Shown here piece after piece: positions 25,531-33,430 of a stretch of DNA of 64,000 nt; position 1 is the first letter of the stretch; each line of letters begins with the position of its first letter. The notes under the pieces were generated by a model. The model worked only from the letters and a program-made list of their open reading frames with translations, was not told the DNA's origin and made no database searches. Made by a program: the position numbers and the translations under genes. Source of the DNA: Actinoplanes sp. KI2 (GTDB lineage: Bacteria > Actinomycetota > Actinomycetes > Mycobacteriales > Micromonosporaceae); assembly GCF_025630775.1 (NCBI RefSeq), contig NZ_JAOSZE010000010.1, positions 1 to 64,000 on the forward strand. Direction: 5' to 3'.

Positions 25531-27225
25531 ATGGCGCCCAGCAGCACCACAGCTACGCCGACCGCCCGCCCTCGCAAGGCGCGCGGCGAGGGCCAGTGGG
25601 CGCTCGGACACCGCGAGCCGCTCAACCCCAATGAGCGCAGCAAGAAGGACGACAACCCGCTCAACGTCCGCGCCCGCATCGAGAACATCTACGCGCACCG
25701 CGGGTTCGCCTCGATCGACCCGGCCGACCTGCGCGGCCGGTTCCGCTGGTGGGGCCTCTACACCCAGCGCAAGGCCGGAATCGACGGCGGTCGCACCGCG
25801 ATCCTCGAGCCCGAGGAGCTCGAGGACGAGTACTTCATGCTCCGGGTCCGGATCGACGGCGGCGGGCTCAGCCTCGACCAGCTTCGTACCATCGCCGGCA
25901 TCGCGCAGGAGTTCGCCCGCGACTCGGCCGACATCACCGACCGGCAGAACATCCAGCTGCATTGGGTACGCATCGAGGACGTCCCGGAGATCTGGCGCCG
26001 TCTCGAGGCGGTCGGCCTGCAGACCACCGAGGCCTGCGGCGACTGCCCGCGGGTGGTGCTGGGCAGCCCGGTGGCGGGCATCTCGGTCGACGAGGTGGTG
26101 GACGCCACCCCGGCGATCAACGAGATCCTCGCCCGGTACATCGGCGACCCGAAGTACTCCAACCTCCCGCGTAAGTTCAAGACCACCATCGGCTGGCTGG
26201 CCGACACCCCGTACCAGGCCAACGACGTCTCGTTCATCGGCGTGGTGCACCCCGAGTACGGCCCCGGCTTCGACCTGTGGGTCGGCGGCGGTCTCTCCAC
26301 CAACCCGCGCCTGGCCGAGCGGCTCGGCGCCTGGGTGCCACTCGCCGAGATCCCGGATGTCTGGGAGGGCGTGGTCGGCATCTTCCGCGACTACGGCTAC
26401 CGCCGGCTGCGCCACCGCGCCCGGCTGAAGTTCCTGCTCGCCGACTGGGGTGTCGCCAGGTTCCGCGAGGTGCTGGAGAAGGAGTACCTCGGCCGCGCGC
26501 TGATCGACGGCCCCGAGCCGGAGCTGCCGGAGAAGCCGATCGATCACATCGGCGTGCACAAGCAGCGGGACGGGCTCAACTACGTGGGGGCGGCGCCGGT
26601 GGTCGGGCGCTCGTCCGGCACTCAGCTCGCCCGGCTGGCCGACGTGGTCGAGCGGCACGGGTCGCAGCGGGTGCGGCTCACGCCGTACCAGAAGCTGTTG
26701 GTCCTCGACGTTGCCGACGATCAGGTGGAGTCGCTGGTCACCGGGTTGCGCGAGATCGGGCTGGAGGCGCGGCCGTCCAGCTGGCGGCGGGGCACGATGG
26801 CCTGCACCGGCATCGAGTACTGCAAGCTCGCGATCGTCGAGACCAAGAAGCGCGGCGAGGACCTGGTGTCCCGGCTCGAGCAGCGACTGGGCGATTTCGA
26901 CGCGGACATCTCGATCAACATCAACGGCTGCCCGAACGCCTGCGCGCGCACCCAGGTCGCCGACATCGGCCTCAAGGGCCAGCTGGTGATGAACGAGAAC
27001 GGCGAGCAGGTCGAGGGCTTCCAGATCCACCTGGGCGGCGCGCTCGGCATGGCCAAGGGCGAGATCGCCGGCTTCGGCCGCAAGGTCCGTGGCCTCAAGG
27101 CCACCGCCGAGGAGCTTCCCGGGTACGTGGAGCGCCTCGCCACCAACTACCTGGCCGACCGGTCGTCGGCGCAGGAGTCGTTCGCCACCTGGGTGGTCCG
27201 CGCGGACGAGGAGCTCATCAGATGA
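25531..27225 (+). CDS. sir: Ferredoxin-dependent sulfite reductase
   Basis: A 564-residue siroheme/[4Fe-4S] enzyme reducing sulfite to sulfide. Cluster cysteines are in MACTGIEYCKLA and NINGCPNACAR; the substrate-binding half carries TTEACGDCPRVVLGSP. The nitrite reductase relatives share this layout, but the company of cysH and the cysteine leader argues for sulfite. ATG follows GGAGG at 25519. It overlaps the next gene by ATGA. Confidence 0.93.
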   Translation: MAPSSTTATPTARPRKARGEGQWALGHREPLNPNERSKKDDNPLNVRARIENIYAHRGFASIDPADLRGRFRWWGLYTQRKAGIDGGRTAILEPEELEDEYFMLRVRIDGGGLSLDQLRTIAGIAQEFARDSADITDRQNIQLHWVRIEDVPEIWRRLEAVGLQTTEACGDCPRVVLGSPVAGISVDEVVDATPAINEILARYIGDPKYSNLPRKFKTTIGWLADTPYQANDVSFIGVVHPEYGPGFDLWVGGGLSTNPRLAERLGAWVPLAEIPDVWEGVVGIFRDYGYRRLRHRARLKFLLADWGVARFREVLEKEYLGRALIDGPEPELPEKPIDHIGVHKQRDGLNYVGAAPVVGRSSGTQLARLADVVERHGSQRVRLTPYQKLLVLDVADDQVESLVTGLREIGLEARPSSWRRGTMACTGIEYCKLAIVETKKRGEDLVSRLEQRLGDFDADISININGCPNACARTQVADIGLKGQLVMNENGEQVEGFQIHLGGALGMAKGEIAGFGRKVRGLKATAEELPGYVERLATNYLADRSSAQESFATWVVRADEELIR

Positions 27226-27380
27226 GCGACACCCGGTCGACGCCCCTCTATTGCCCCTACTGCGGGGAAGAGGACCTCTTTCCGCACGAGGCCTCGCACG
27301 GAGCCTGGGAGTGCCACTCCTGCGCTCGGGTTTTCACGGTGAAGTTCAACGGTCTGCTTTCCAAGGGAGTCAACCGATGA
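27222..27380 (+). CDS. Small zinc-ribbon protein between sir and cysH
   Basis: A 52-residue protein with two CxxC knuckles (YCPYCGEED and ECHSCARVF), a classic zinc ribbon. It overlaps sir and cysH by 4 bases at each end (ATGA), so it is tightly coupled to sulfate assimilation. Similar small ribbons occur at this place in other actinobacterial sir-cysH operons. Its function is unknown; a role with the iron-sulfur enzymes on either side is plausible but unproven. Confidence 0.85.
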   Translation: MSDTRSTPLYCPYCGEEDLFPHEASHGAWECHSCARVFTVKFNGLLSKGVNR

Positions 27381-28141
27381 CGATCGTCGCCGCCACGTCT
27401 CTCAATCTCGTCACACTCGGCGCCGCGCCGGGACCGGTCGAGGCCGGTCGCCGTACGCCCGCCGAGCTCGAGGCTCTCGCCCGCGACGCGGCCGTCGCGC
27501 TGGAGGGCGCCCCCGCCGAGCGGATCGCCAAGTGGGCGACCGACACGTTCGGCGCGCGGTTCTGCGTGACGAGCTCGATGGCCGACGCCGTCGTGGCCCA
27601 CCTCTTCTCCCGGGTCTCCCCGGGCGTCGACGTGGTCTTCCTCGACACCGGCCTGCACTTCCCGGAGACGCTCAAGGTGCGCGACACCGTCGCCGCGACC
27701 ATGGACGTCAACGTCCGCTCGATCCGGCCGCGGATGACCGTGGGCCAGCAGGACGGCGAGTTCGGCCCCCGGCTGTTCGCCCGCAGCCCCGACGAGTGCT
27801 GCTTCCTGCGCAAGGTCGAGCCGCTCGAGCGCGCCCTGGCCGACTACGACGCCTGGGCCACCGGCCTGCGCCGCGACGAGTCGCCGACCCGCGCCAACAC
27901 GCCGGTCGTCGCCTTCGACGCGAAGAAGGGCAAGGTCAAGGTCAACCCGATCGCGGCCTGGACCCAGGCCGACGTGGACCGCTATGTCAGCCGGTGGAAC
28001 GTGCCGGTCAACGAGCTGTTCAAGAAGGGGTACGGCTCGATCGGCTGCTGGCCGTGCACCCGGCGTACCCAGGCCGGCGAGGACCCGCGCGCGGGCCGCT
28101 GGGCGATGTTCGAGAAGACCGAATGCGGTCTGCACGTCTGA
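27377..28141 (+). CDS. cysH: Adenylyl-sulfate (APS) reductase
   Basis: A 254-residue reductase making sulfite from APS. The double cysteine pairs that hold a [4Fe-4S] cluster, DECCFLRK and GCWPCTRR, mark the APS- rather than PAPS-type enzyme; the catalytic Cys is in KTECGLHV at the C-terminus. Also seen: FLDTGLHFPETL. It starts in the ATGA overlap with the zinc ribbon. A 15-base tandem repeat begins inside its last two codons. Confidence 0.95.
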   Translation: MTIVAATSLNLVTLGAAPGPVEAGRRTPAELEALARDAAVALEGAPAERIAKWATDTFGARFCVTSSMADAVVAHLFSRVSPGVDVVFLDTGLHFPETLKVRDTVAATMDVNVRSIRPRMTVGQQDGEFGPRLFARSPDECCFLRKVEPLERALADYDAWATGLRRDESPTRANTPVVAFDAKKGKVKVNPIAAWTQADVDRYVSRWNVPVNELFKKGYGSIGCWPCTRRTQAGEDPRAGRWAMFEKTECGLHV

Positions 28142-28902
28142 CCGGCCCACGTCTGACCGGCCCACGTCTGACCGGCCCACGTCTGACCGGCCCTGACCGG
28201 CTCGCCGTGGTCCTGGTGGCCCACGGCAGCCGGGATCCGCGGGCCGCGGCGGCGACCGAGGCGCTGGCCTGCGCGGTGCGCCGGGTCCGGCCCGACTGGG
28301 AGGTCCGGGCGACCTACCTGGACCACGCCGGCCCGCGCCCGCTGGACGTGCTCGCCGCACTGCCGGGGCGCCGGGCCGTCGTGGTCCCGCTGCTGCTGAC
28401 CAAGGCCTACCACGGCCGGGTCGACCTTCCCGCGGTGCTGTCCGCGGCGGCCGGCCTGCCGGTCTCGGTCACCCTCGCGCCGGTGCTGGGTCCGGCGCCG
28501 GCGGTCATCGAGGGGCTGGTGCGGCGGCTGCCCGCCGATCGGCTCGACGCGGTGGTGCTGGCGGCGGCCGGCACCCGCGACGCGGCCGCCCGGGCGACGG
28601 TCGAGCGGGCCGCCGATGCCCTCAGCGCCCGCCTGAGCGTCCCGTGCGCCGTCTCCTATGCCTCGGCCGCCCCGCCGCTCCCCGGTGCCGTTGTGGATCT
28701 CCTGAGGGCCTCCGGCGCCCGCCGGATCGGCGTCGCCGCCTACTTCCTGGCTCCGGGCCGGCTGTACGACCTGGCGGCCCGTTCGGCGCTCGAGGCCGGC
28801 GCGGTGGCCGTGGCCGAGCCGCTCACCGACGCACCGGAGATCGCCCGCCTGGTGGCGGCAAGGGTGGACGAGAGCCTCTCGGGTCTGCTCGCCGCCGCGT
28901 GA
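28123..28902 (+). CDS. CbiX/SirB-like sirohydrochlorin chelatase
   Basis: A 259-residue protein with two CbiX-like halves; the first begins LAVVLVAHGSRDPRA (metal-binding His) and contains VVVPLLLTKAYHGRVDLPA; the second ends near RIGVAAYFLAPGRLYD. It probably inserts iron to make siroheme for Sir. ATG 28123 overlaps cysH by 19 bases and places a (RLTGP)4 repeat, encoded by the 15-base array, at the N-terminus; a later GTG near 28207 would skip it. Metal and start are inferred. Confidence 0.82.
   Translation: MRSARLTGPRLTGPRLTGPRLTGPDRLAVVLVAHGSRDPRAAAATEALACAVRRVRPDWEVRATYLDHAGPRPLDVLAALPGRRAVVVPLLLTKAYHGRVDLPAVLSAAAGLPVSVTLAPVLGPAPAVIEGLVRRLPADRLDAVVLAAAGTRDAAARATVERAADALSARLSVPCAVSYASAAPPLPGAVVDLLRASGARRIGVAAYFLAPGRLYDLAARSALEAGAVAVAEPLTDAPEIARLVAARVDESLSGLLAAA
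28133..28192 (+). repeat. Four tandem 15-base units spanning the cysH stop
   Basis: The unit cacgtctgaccggcc is repeated four times without error. The first copy contains the last codons and TGA stop of cysH; the other three lie in the cbiX-like frame and encode RLTGP repeats. Confidence 0.95.
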
Positions 28903-29106
28903 CCGTTCCGTCGTAGCGCAGCGTCACCGAGCGACCAGCTCCCGTGTCTACAACGGAGGGTAAGGCGCCGGAGACTATTTGTTTGCCTGGCTCGTCATTT
29001 TCGAGATCATTTCGTGAATCTCGATGAAACCCAACGTGATCGAATTCGCGCTCTCCGGCACCTGGCCGGAATCCCCGCGCTCCGTAATCGAGTCAGAACA
29101 GCAAGA

Positions 29107-29133
29107 CGCCCCGGCACCGATCGGTCCGGGGCG
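29107..29133 (-). terminator. Terminator after whiB1
   Basis: An 8-base-pair GC stem (CGCCCCGG with its complement) whose loop can itself pair (accg/cggt). It lies 23 bases beyond the whiB1 stop; the following bases on the minus strand are only moderately T-rich. It may also stop traffic from the sulfur operon. Confidence 0.65.
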
Positions 29134-29155
29134 CAAATGCTTCGGGGGGATTGGG

Positions 29156-29410
29156 TCAGGCGGTGGGAGCGCCGACCCGAAGGCCGCCACGACGCTTGAC
29201 CGCGCGCCGCTCGTCCTCGCTCATCCCGCCCCAGACGCCGGCGTCCTGACCGGACTCGAGTGCCCACGCGAGGCATTCGGAGGTCACGGGGCACCGCCGG
29301 CACACGGCCTTGGCCTGCTCGACCTGCAGGAGCGCGGGGCCGGACGTCCCGATCGGGAAGAACAGCTCCGGGTCCTCGTCGCGGCAGATCGCATCGTGAC
29401 GCCAGTCCAT
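29156..29410 (-). CDS. whiB1: WhiB1/WblE iron-sulfur transcription factor
   Basis: An 84-residue Wbl protein starting MDWRHDAICRDEDPELFFP. Cys9, Cys37, Cys40 and Cys46 match the [4Fe-4S] ligands of mycobacterial WhiB1 exactly, followed by GVWGGMSEDERRAVKRR. WhiB1 is an essential, nitric-oxide-sensitive regulator that binds the primary sigma factor in mycobacteria. It is monocistronic here, with a 442-base upstream gap holding two CRP-like boxes and a terminator downstream. Confidence 0.95.
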   Translation of the reverse strand: MDWRHDAICRDEDPELFFPIGTSGPALLQVEQAKAVCRRCPVTSECLAWALESGQDAGVWGGMSEDERRAVKRRGGLRVGAPTA

Positions 29411-29607
29411 GGCGGCAACACTCCTTGTTTCGGATGGGGTAATGAATTCGCGTACTGGTTTACCTATGCGTGCACGGTGGCGGTCGTCGGGCGGACAGCC
29501 CATCTGATCGCCGTGACCGGCAGCAAGCTTTTGGGTGTTCCCGGAGTCGTTCGGCGCTTCTGGATTAGGAACGCGCGCAAGCGGCACCCGGTTACTTCTT
29601 ATCGCTT

Positions 29608-29621
29608 GTGAATGCTTTCAC
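29608..29621. promoter_or_regulatory. CRP-like box 1 upstream of whiB1
   Basis: TGTGA-atgctt-TCACG fits the CRP consensus with one outer mismatch; the core GTGA-N6-TCAC is perfect. It lies about 200 bases upstream of the whiB1 start. Confidence 0.55.
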
Positions 29622-29667
29622 GAACTCGTGCGATGTCAAGGGTAGCGGCGGAATTTTCTCCCCGCGG

Positions 29668-29681
29668 GTGAGCTGGCTCAC
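29668..29681. promoter_or_regulatory. CRP-like box 2 upstream of whiB1
   Basis: GTGA-gctggc-TCAC is a perfect core half-site pair and almost a full palindrome. Its centre is exactly 60 bases from that of box 1. Confidence 0.55.
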
Positions 29682-29852
29682 GACCCCTTTGTCCGGTTCT
29701 GCCCCTGCTGTTTCGAGAAGCGCCAGAGCCGGATGACCTACGCCCCCATCAATGTAGTACGGTCCGGGCCGCCTCGCCGACCTTTTGCCCGACTTTCTGT
29801 AACGGATCGTGATGGCTGCCCGGGAGCGTGGCCGCTGTGTACGGAGCGCTGG

Positions 29853-30803
29853 TCAGCAGATCACGCGCAGTGCTTCGGGGACGGACGCGAAGTGCACCTT
29901 CTGCCGTTCCCCCAGGTAATCGCCGTCCAGTTGGAAGGCCTGCGGCCGGCTCGCGACCACGGTGAACTCGTCCTGGTCGTGCAGCTGCAGCACCTGCTTG
30001 CCGTGCGGGTCGCCACGGCGGGTGGCCAACTGGGCGAGAGTACGTGTGGTGCTGGTCACCGCCAGGCCCCGCAGGGCGAGCACGTCCAGCCCGCGGTCGA
30101 AGGACGCCGCCGGATTCGGATTGATCGGCCGGTCACCCAGGTATGTCCACGGTGCGGTGTTCTGCACGATGACCGTGCCGAGGTCGAGCTCGGCCGGCTC
30201 GCCGGGCCGCTCGATCGAGAGCGGCGGGTTCTTCCGGTCGTCGCCGACCAGGAACTGCCCGACGATCGAGCGGAAGTAGAGCGCGGGGGTCGACTTGCGG
30301 CCGCGCAGCCGGGACTGCTCGACCCGGCGCACCACCGCCGCGTCCAGTCCCACGCCGGCGGCGAAGGTGAAGTAGCGGTCGTCGGCCCGGCCGAGCCCGA
30401 TCACCCGGTGCCGGCCGTCGCGCAGCGCCTCGAGGATCACGCTGGTGCCGTCCACCCAGTCGCGGGGCAGGCCCAGCGCGCGGGCGAAGACGTTGGTCGA
30501 TCCGCCGGGCACCACGGCGAGCGCGGGCAGCGCGTTGGCCCGCGGGCCGCTGATGCCGTCCAGCGCGGCGTGCGCGGCCATCAGGCCGTTGACCGCCTCG
30601 TTGATCGTGCCGTCGCCGCCCAGGGTCACCACGACATCGACGCCGCTCTCCGCGGCGGCCCGCGCCAGCGCGGTGGCGTGCCCGCGGCGCTTCGTGTACT
30701 CCACGGTCAGGCTGACCGCGCTGCGCAGCGCCCGGACCAGCACGTCGCGGCTGCGCTCGCTGGTGGTGGTGGCCTTGGGGTTAACCACCAGTAACGCTCG
30801 CAT
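29853..30803 (-). CDS. Diacylglycerol/sphingosine kinase-like lipid kinase
   Basis: A 316-residue DAGK-catalytic-domain protein (YegS/LCB5 family). Nucleotide-binding motifs are LLVVNPKA, VVTLGGDGTINEAVNGLM and VVPGGSTNVFARALGLP; the C-terminal half has the second beta-domain ending QLDGDYLGERQKV. It phosphorylates a lipid hydroxyl using ATP at the inner membrane face. Start ATG 30803. It is divergent from a small membrane protein, 52 bases away. Confidence 0.9.
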   Translation of the reverse strand: MRALLVVNPKATTTSERSRDVLVRALRSAVSLTVEYTKRRGHATALARAAAESGVDVVVTLGGDGTINEAVNGLMAAHAALDGISGPRANALPALAVVPGGSTNVFARALGLPRDWVDGTSVILEALRDGRHRVIGLGRADDRYFTFAAGVGLDAAVVRRVEQSRLRGRKSTPALYFRSIVGQFLVGDDRKNPPLSIERPGEPAELDLGTVIVQNTAPWTYLGDRPINPNPAASFDRGLDVLALRGLAVTSTTRTLAQLATRRGDPHGKQVLQLHDQDEFTVVASRPQAFQLDGDYLGERQKVHFASVPEALRVIC

Positions 30804-30855
30804 GGGCGGCACTGTACCCGGAGATCGGCCCGGGGTCTGTCGGTATGGTGCTCGG

Positions 30856-31260
30856 GTGACCGCTGAGAAGGGTGAGAATGCCGTCGTTGACAATCCGGCG
30901 ACGTTGGTGTGGGCGGTTCGGCTGCTCTACCTGCAGTGCGCCGGGCTGGCCGCGCTGACGGTCTGGCTGACGATCGTCACGGTGACGCGCACTCTCGACG
31001 TGGTCGCGATGGCGATCGCGCTCATCGTGCTGGCCGCGATCGGCGCGGTGAGTGTCTTCTTCGTGGCCCGCGCGCTCGGCCGCCGGTCCCTGCACGCCCG
31101 CGGGCCGGCGATCGTCGTGCAGCTGTTCGTGATTGCCGCGGGTGGCTTCCTGGTTCAGGTGCATCCGCTCTGTCTCGGCCTCGTCATGCTGGCCTGGGGC
31201 GTGTTGACCGGAGTGCTCGTCGTGGTTCCGCCGACAACCCGAGCGCTCGGCGTCGATTAA
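30856..31260 (+). CDS. Small four-helix membrane protein
   Basis: A 134-residue protein with four predicted membrane helices (about 15-37, 43-65, 78-99, 101-123) and short polar loops. No motif or family is recognised. GTG 30856 is the likely start. The next gene begins 38 bases downstream with an operator-like palindrome between, so they are probably separate units. Confidence 0.65.
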   Translation: MTAEKGENAVVDNPATLVWAVRLLYLQCAGLAALTVWLTIVTVTRTLDVVAMAIALIVLAAIGAVSVFFVARALGRRSLHARGPAIVVQLFVIAAGGFLVQVHPLCLGLVMLAWGVLTGVLVVVPPTTRALGVD

Positions 31261-31273
31261 TGGCCCTCGTGTC

Positions 31274-31299
31274 CCTACGCAGGGCCTACCCTGTGTAGG
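31274..31299. promoter_or_regulatory. Palindrome at the FadR-type regulator start, likely operator
   Basis: Arms CCTACGCAGGG and CCCTGTGTAGG pair at 10 of 11 positions around a 4-base centre. The right arm touches the GTG start codon at 31299. The position suggests self-repression, or an RNA hairpin limiting initiation. Confidence 0.55.
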
Positions 31300-32021
31300 T
31301 GACCGGATCAACGGTGCGGCCGCCCGCCTATCAACTCCTGGCAGACGAGCTACGCGCGGACATCACATCGGGACGACTGCAACCGGGTGAACGGCTGCCA
31401 CCCGAGCCCGAGCTGTGCGTGAAGACCGGGGTCAGCCGCAGCACGGTGCGGGAGGCGCTGCGGCTGCTGGCCAGCCAGCACCTCATCGTCACCACCCGCG
31501 GCGTGACCGGTGGCAGCTTCGTCGCCCATCCCGACGCCGAGCAACTGGCCGACGGTCTGGCCGCCGGCTTCACGCTGCTGACCAACTCGGCCGATGTGGA
31601 CCTCGCCGACCTGCTGGAGCTGCGCCGGGCCCTCGAGGTGCCGGCCGCCGGGCTGGCCGCGGCGCGGCGTACCGAGGAACACCTCATCGAGATCCGCGGC
31701 GCGCTCTTCGACCCGGATCTCGACGACTTCGAGACCAAGATGGCGGCGCACGCGGCGTTCCACATGGCGGTGGCCAAGGCGACCGGCAACCCGCTCTTCG
31801 AGCTGGTGGTGCGCCCGCTCTACCACGCTCAGTTCGGCGCGGACGTCACCGCCAACCTGCCGGCGGACTACTGGACGCGGATCGACGCCGATCACCGCGC
31901 GATGATCGACTGCATCACCGCGCGGGACGTGGAGTCGGCCCGCCGGACGGCGAGCAGCCACCTCGACTACGTCGGGTCGAGCACCCGCGAGCGCCAGATC
32001 ATGCCTCAATACGGCGGGTGA
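31299..32021 (+). CDS. FadR/GntR-family regulator (FCD domain)
   Basis: A 240-residue repressor-type protein: winged helix at about 8-75 (YQLLADELRADITSGRLQPG, SRSTVREALRLLASQHLIVT) and an FCD ligand domain (about 95-230) with the metal-binding pattern ELRRALEVPAA, HAAFHMAVAKATGN and DHRAMIDCI. Such regulators sense organic acids. The target may be itself, through the palindrome at its start. Its last 23 bases overlap the convergent gene. Confidence 0.9.
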   Translation: MTGSTVRPPAYQLLADELRADITSGRLQPGERLPPEPELCVKTGVSRSTVREALRLLASQHLIVTTRGVTGGSFVAHPDAEQLADGLAAGFTLLTNSADVDLADLLELRRALEVPAAGLAAARRTEEHLIEIRGALFDPDLDDFETKMAAHAAFHMAVAKATGNPLFELVVRPLYHAQFGADVTANLPADYWTRIDADHRAMIDCITARDVESARRTASSHLDYVGSSTRERQIMPQYGG

Positions 32022-32409
32022 GCAGCCGGATGGTCGCCCGCTGACCACTGGTCTCGGCCGTGGCCGAGGTGGTCAGCGCGGTCAGCACCTTCCACGCGAA
32101 GGAGGACTCGGCCGGCAGGCGGGCGCCGCGCACCGTCGTCACGCTCACCTCGACGGTCAGCGCGTCGTCGGTCACCGCGAAGCGGCACGCCAGCTCGGCG
32201 CCGCGGGTGGCGATCGCGAGCAGCATCGCGCACGCCTCGTCGACGGCGATCCGCAGGTCCTCGATCTCGTCCAGCGCGAAGTGGAGCCGGGCCGCGAGGC
32301 CGGCCGTCGCGGTGCGGAGCACGCCCAGGTAGCCGCCGTCGGCGGGCACCGTCAGCAGGACGACGTCGTCGCCGAGGGCCGGATCAGGGTGCGCGTGCGT
32401 CAAGGTCAC
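31999..32409 (-). CDS. RsbW-like serine/threonine kinase anti-sigma factor
   Basis: A 136-residue HATPase_c_2 protein. The N-box is EIEDLRIAVDEACAMLLAIA, matching anti-SigF/SigB-type kinases (DLRIAVDEAC is typical of RsbW). The G-box region is less clear (VLTALTTSATAETSG). No anti-sigma antagonist or sigma gene is adjacent. Its C-terminal codons overlap the end of the FadR-type gene on the other strand by 23 bases. Confidence 0.82.
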   Translation of the reverse strand: MTLTHAHPDPALGDDVVLLTVPADGGYLGVLRTATAGLAARLHFALDEIEDLRIAVDEACAMLLAIATRGAELACRFAVTDDALTVEVSVTTVRGARLPAESSFAWKVLTALTTSATAETSGQRATIRLLTRRIEA

Positions 32410-32433
32410 CGTTTCCTCCCAACGCCAGGCAGC

Positions 32434-32943
32434 CTAGCCGTTCAGCGCGGCGGCCGGGGAGGCCCGCTCGGCGAGCCGGTGCAGCGCGTCCCCGGAGAGG
32501 CGGTACGGCAGCCAGTCGGCGGTGACCGTGGCGCCGATCGCGGCGTAGAACTCGGCCGCCGGGTTCCAGTCCAGCATCACCCACTCGAGGCGCTGGTAGC
32601 CGCGGCGGACGCAGAGGTCGGCCAGCGCGGCCAGCAGGGCACCGCCGGCGCCGGTGCCCCGAGCCTCGGGGCGCACGTAGAGGTCCTCGAGGTGGATGCC
32701 GGAGGTGCCGGTCCAGGTCGAGAAGTTGAGGAACCAGAGCGCGAAGCCGACCGGCTGGTCGCCGGCGTCGACCGCGACGTGGCCGAAGACGGTGGGCTCG
32801 TCGAAGAGCACCCCGGTGAGCTGCTCGGCGGTCAGGTGGCACTGGTCGGCCGCGCGCTCGAAGTCGGCCAGCTCATGGACCATGGCGACAACGGCCGGCA
32901 CGTCCGAGGGACGCACCGGCCGCACCGTAGCGGTGAAGCTCAC
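32434..32943 (-). CDS. GNAT-family N-acetyltransferase
   Basis: A 169-residue acetyltransferase. The acetyl-CoA loop is RPEARGTGAGGALLAALADL, preceded by the strand GIHLEDLYV and followed by YQRLEWVMLDWNPAAEFYAAIGA, a diamine/polyamine-acetyltransferase-like pattern. The GTG start overlaps the sodN stop (GTGA), so it is translated from the sodN transcript. The substrate is unknown. Confidence 0.88.
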   Translation of the reverse strand: MSFTATVRPVRPSDVPAVVAMVHELADFERAADQCHLTAEQLTGVLFDEPTVFGHVAVDAGDQPVGFALWFLNFSTWTGTSGIHLEDLYVRPEARGTGAGGALLAALADLCVRRGYQRLEWVMLDWNPAAEFYAAIGATVTADWLPYRLSGDALHRLAERASPAAALNG

Positions 32944-33344
32944 GCCTGCTTGGTCTCCCAGAAGATCTTCGAGATCTCCTCGATCTTGGCGAGCAGCTGG
33001 TCGCCGATCGCCGGGTCCAGGGAGCCCTTGGCGCCGGCCGCGCCGGCCAGCTTGGTGGCCTCGTTGAAGAGCTGGTGCAGGTTCGGGTACTTCTCGAAGT
33101 GGGGGGCCTTGAAGTAGTCCGTCCACAGCACCCAGAGGTGGTGCTTGACGAGCTCGGCCCGCTGCTCCTTGATGAGGATGGCGCGGGTGCGGAACTCGGG
33201 GTCGGTGTTCGCCTGGTACTTCTCCTGGATGGCCTTCACCGACTCGGCCTCGATCCGGGCCTGTGCCGGGTCGTAGACGCCGCAGGGCAGGTCGCAGTGG
33301 GCGCTGACCACGGTACGCGGCGTGAGGAAACGCGGAAGTCGCAT
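32940..33344 (-). CDS. sodN: Nickel superoxide dismutase precursor
   Basis: A 134-residue precursor. A 15-residue leader (MRLPRFLTPRTVVSA) precedes HCDLPCGVYDPAQ; after cleavage His1, Cys2 and Cys6 form the nickel hook. The rest follows Streptomyces SodN closely (EKYPNLHQLFNEATKL, then IFWETKQA). Cytoplasmic enzyme removing superoxide. The maturation protease sodX is divergent, 86 bases away. Confidence 0.97.
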   Translation of the reverse strand: MRLPRFLTPRTVVSAHCDLPCGVYDPAQARIEAESVKAIQEKYQANTDPEFRTRAILIKEQRAELVKHHLWVLWTDYFKAPHFEKYPNLHQLFNEATKLAGAAGAKGSLDPAIGDQLLAKIEEISKIFWETKQA

Positions 33345-33430
33345 CAGGACTCCTCCATACGGGTTTGCGATGATCCGCGGTTGACACTACCCCTTACATC
33401 TCGGCCGTAACGCAACGGAGGACAACTGCC

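Larger units (their letters stand above)
29411..29852. other. 442-base whiB1 upstream region
   Basis: This stretch holds no credible gene. Next to whiB1 it must contain the promoter and leader. It carries two GTGA-N6-TCAC boxes (29608-29621, 29668-29681). The rest, up to the stop of the diacylglycerol-kinase-like gene, shows nothing I can name. Confidence 0.6.

Noticed and set aside
28903..29106. A small gene between the chelatase and the whiB1 terminator
   Set aside because: No frame with a start, ribosome site and reasonable composition was seen in these about 200 bases.
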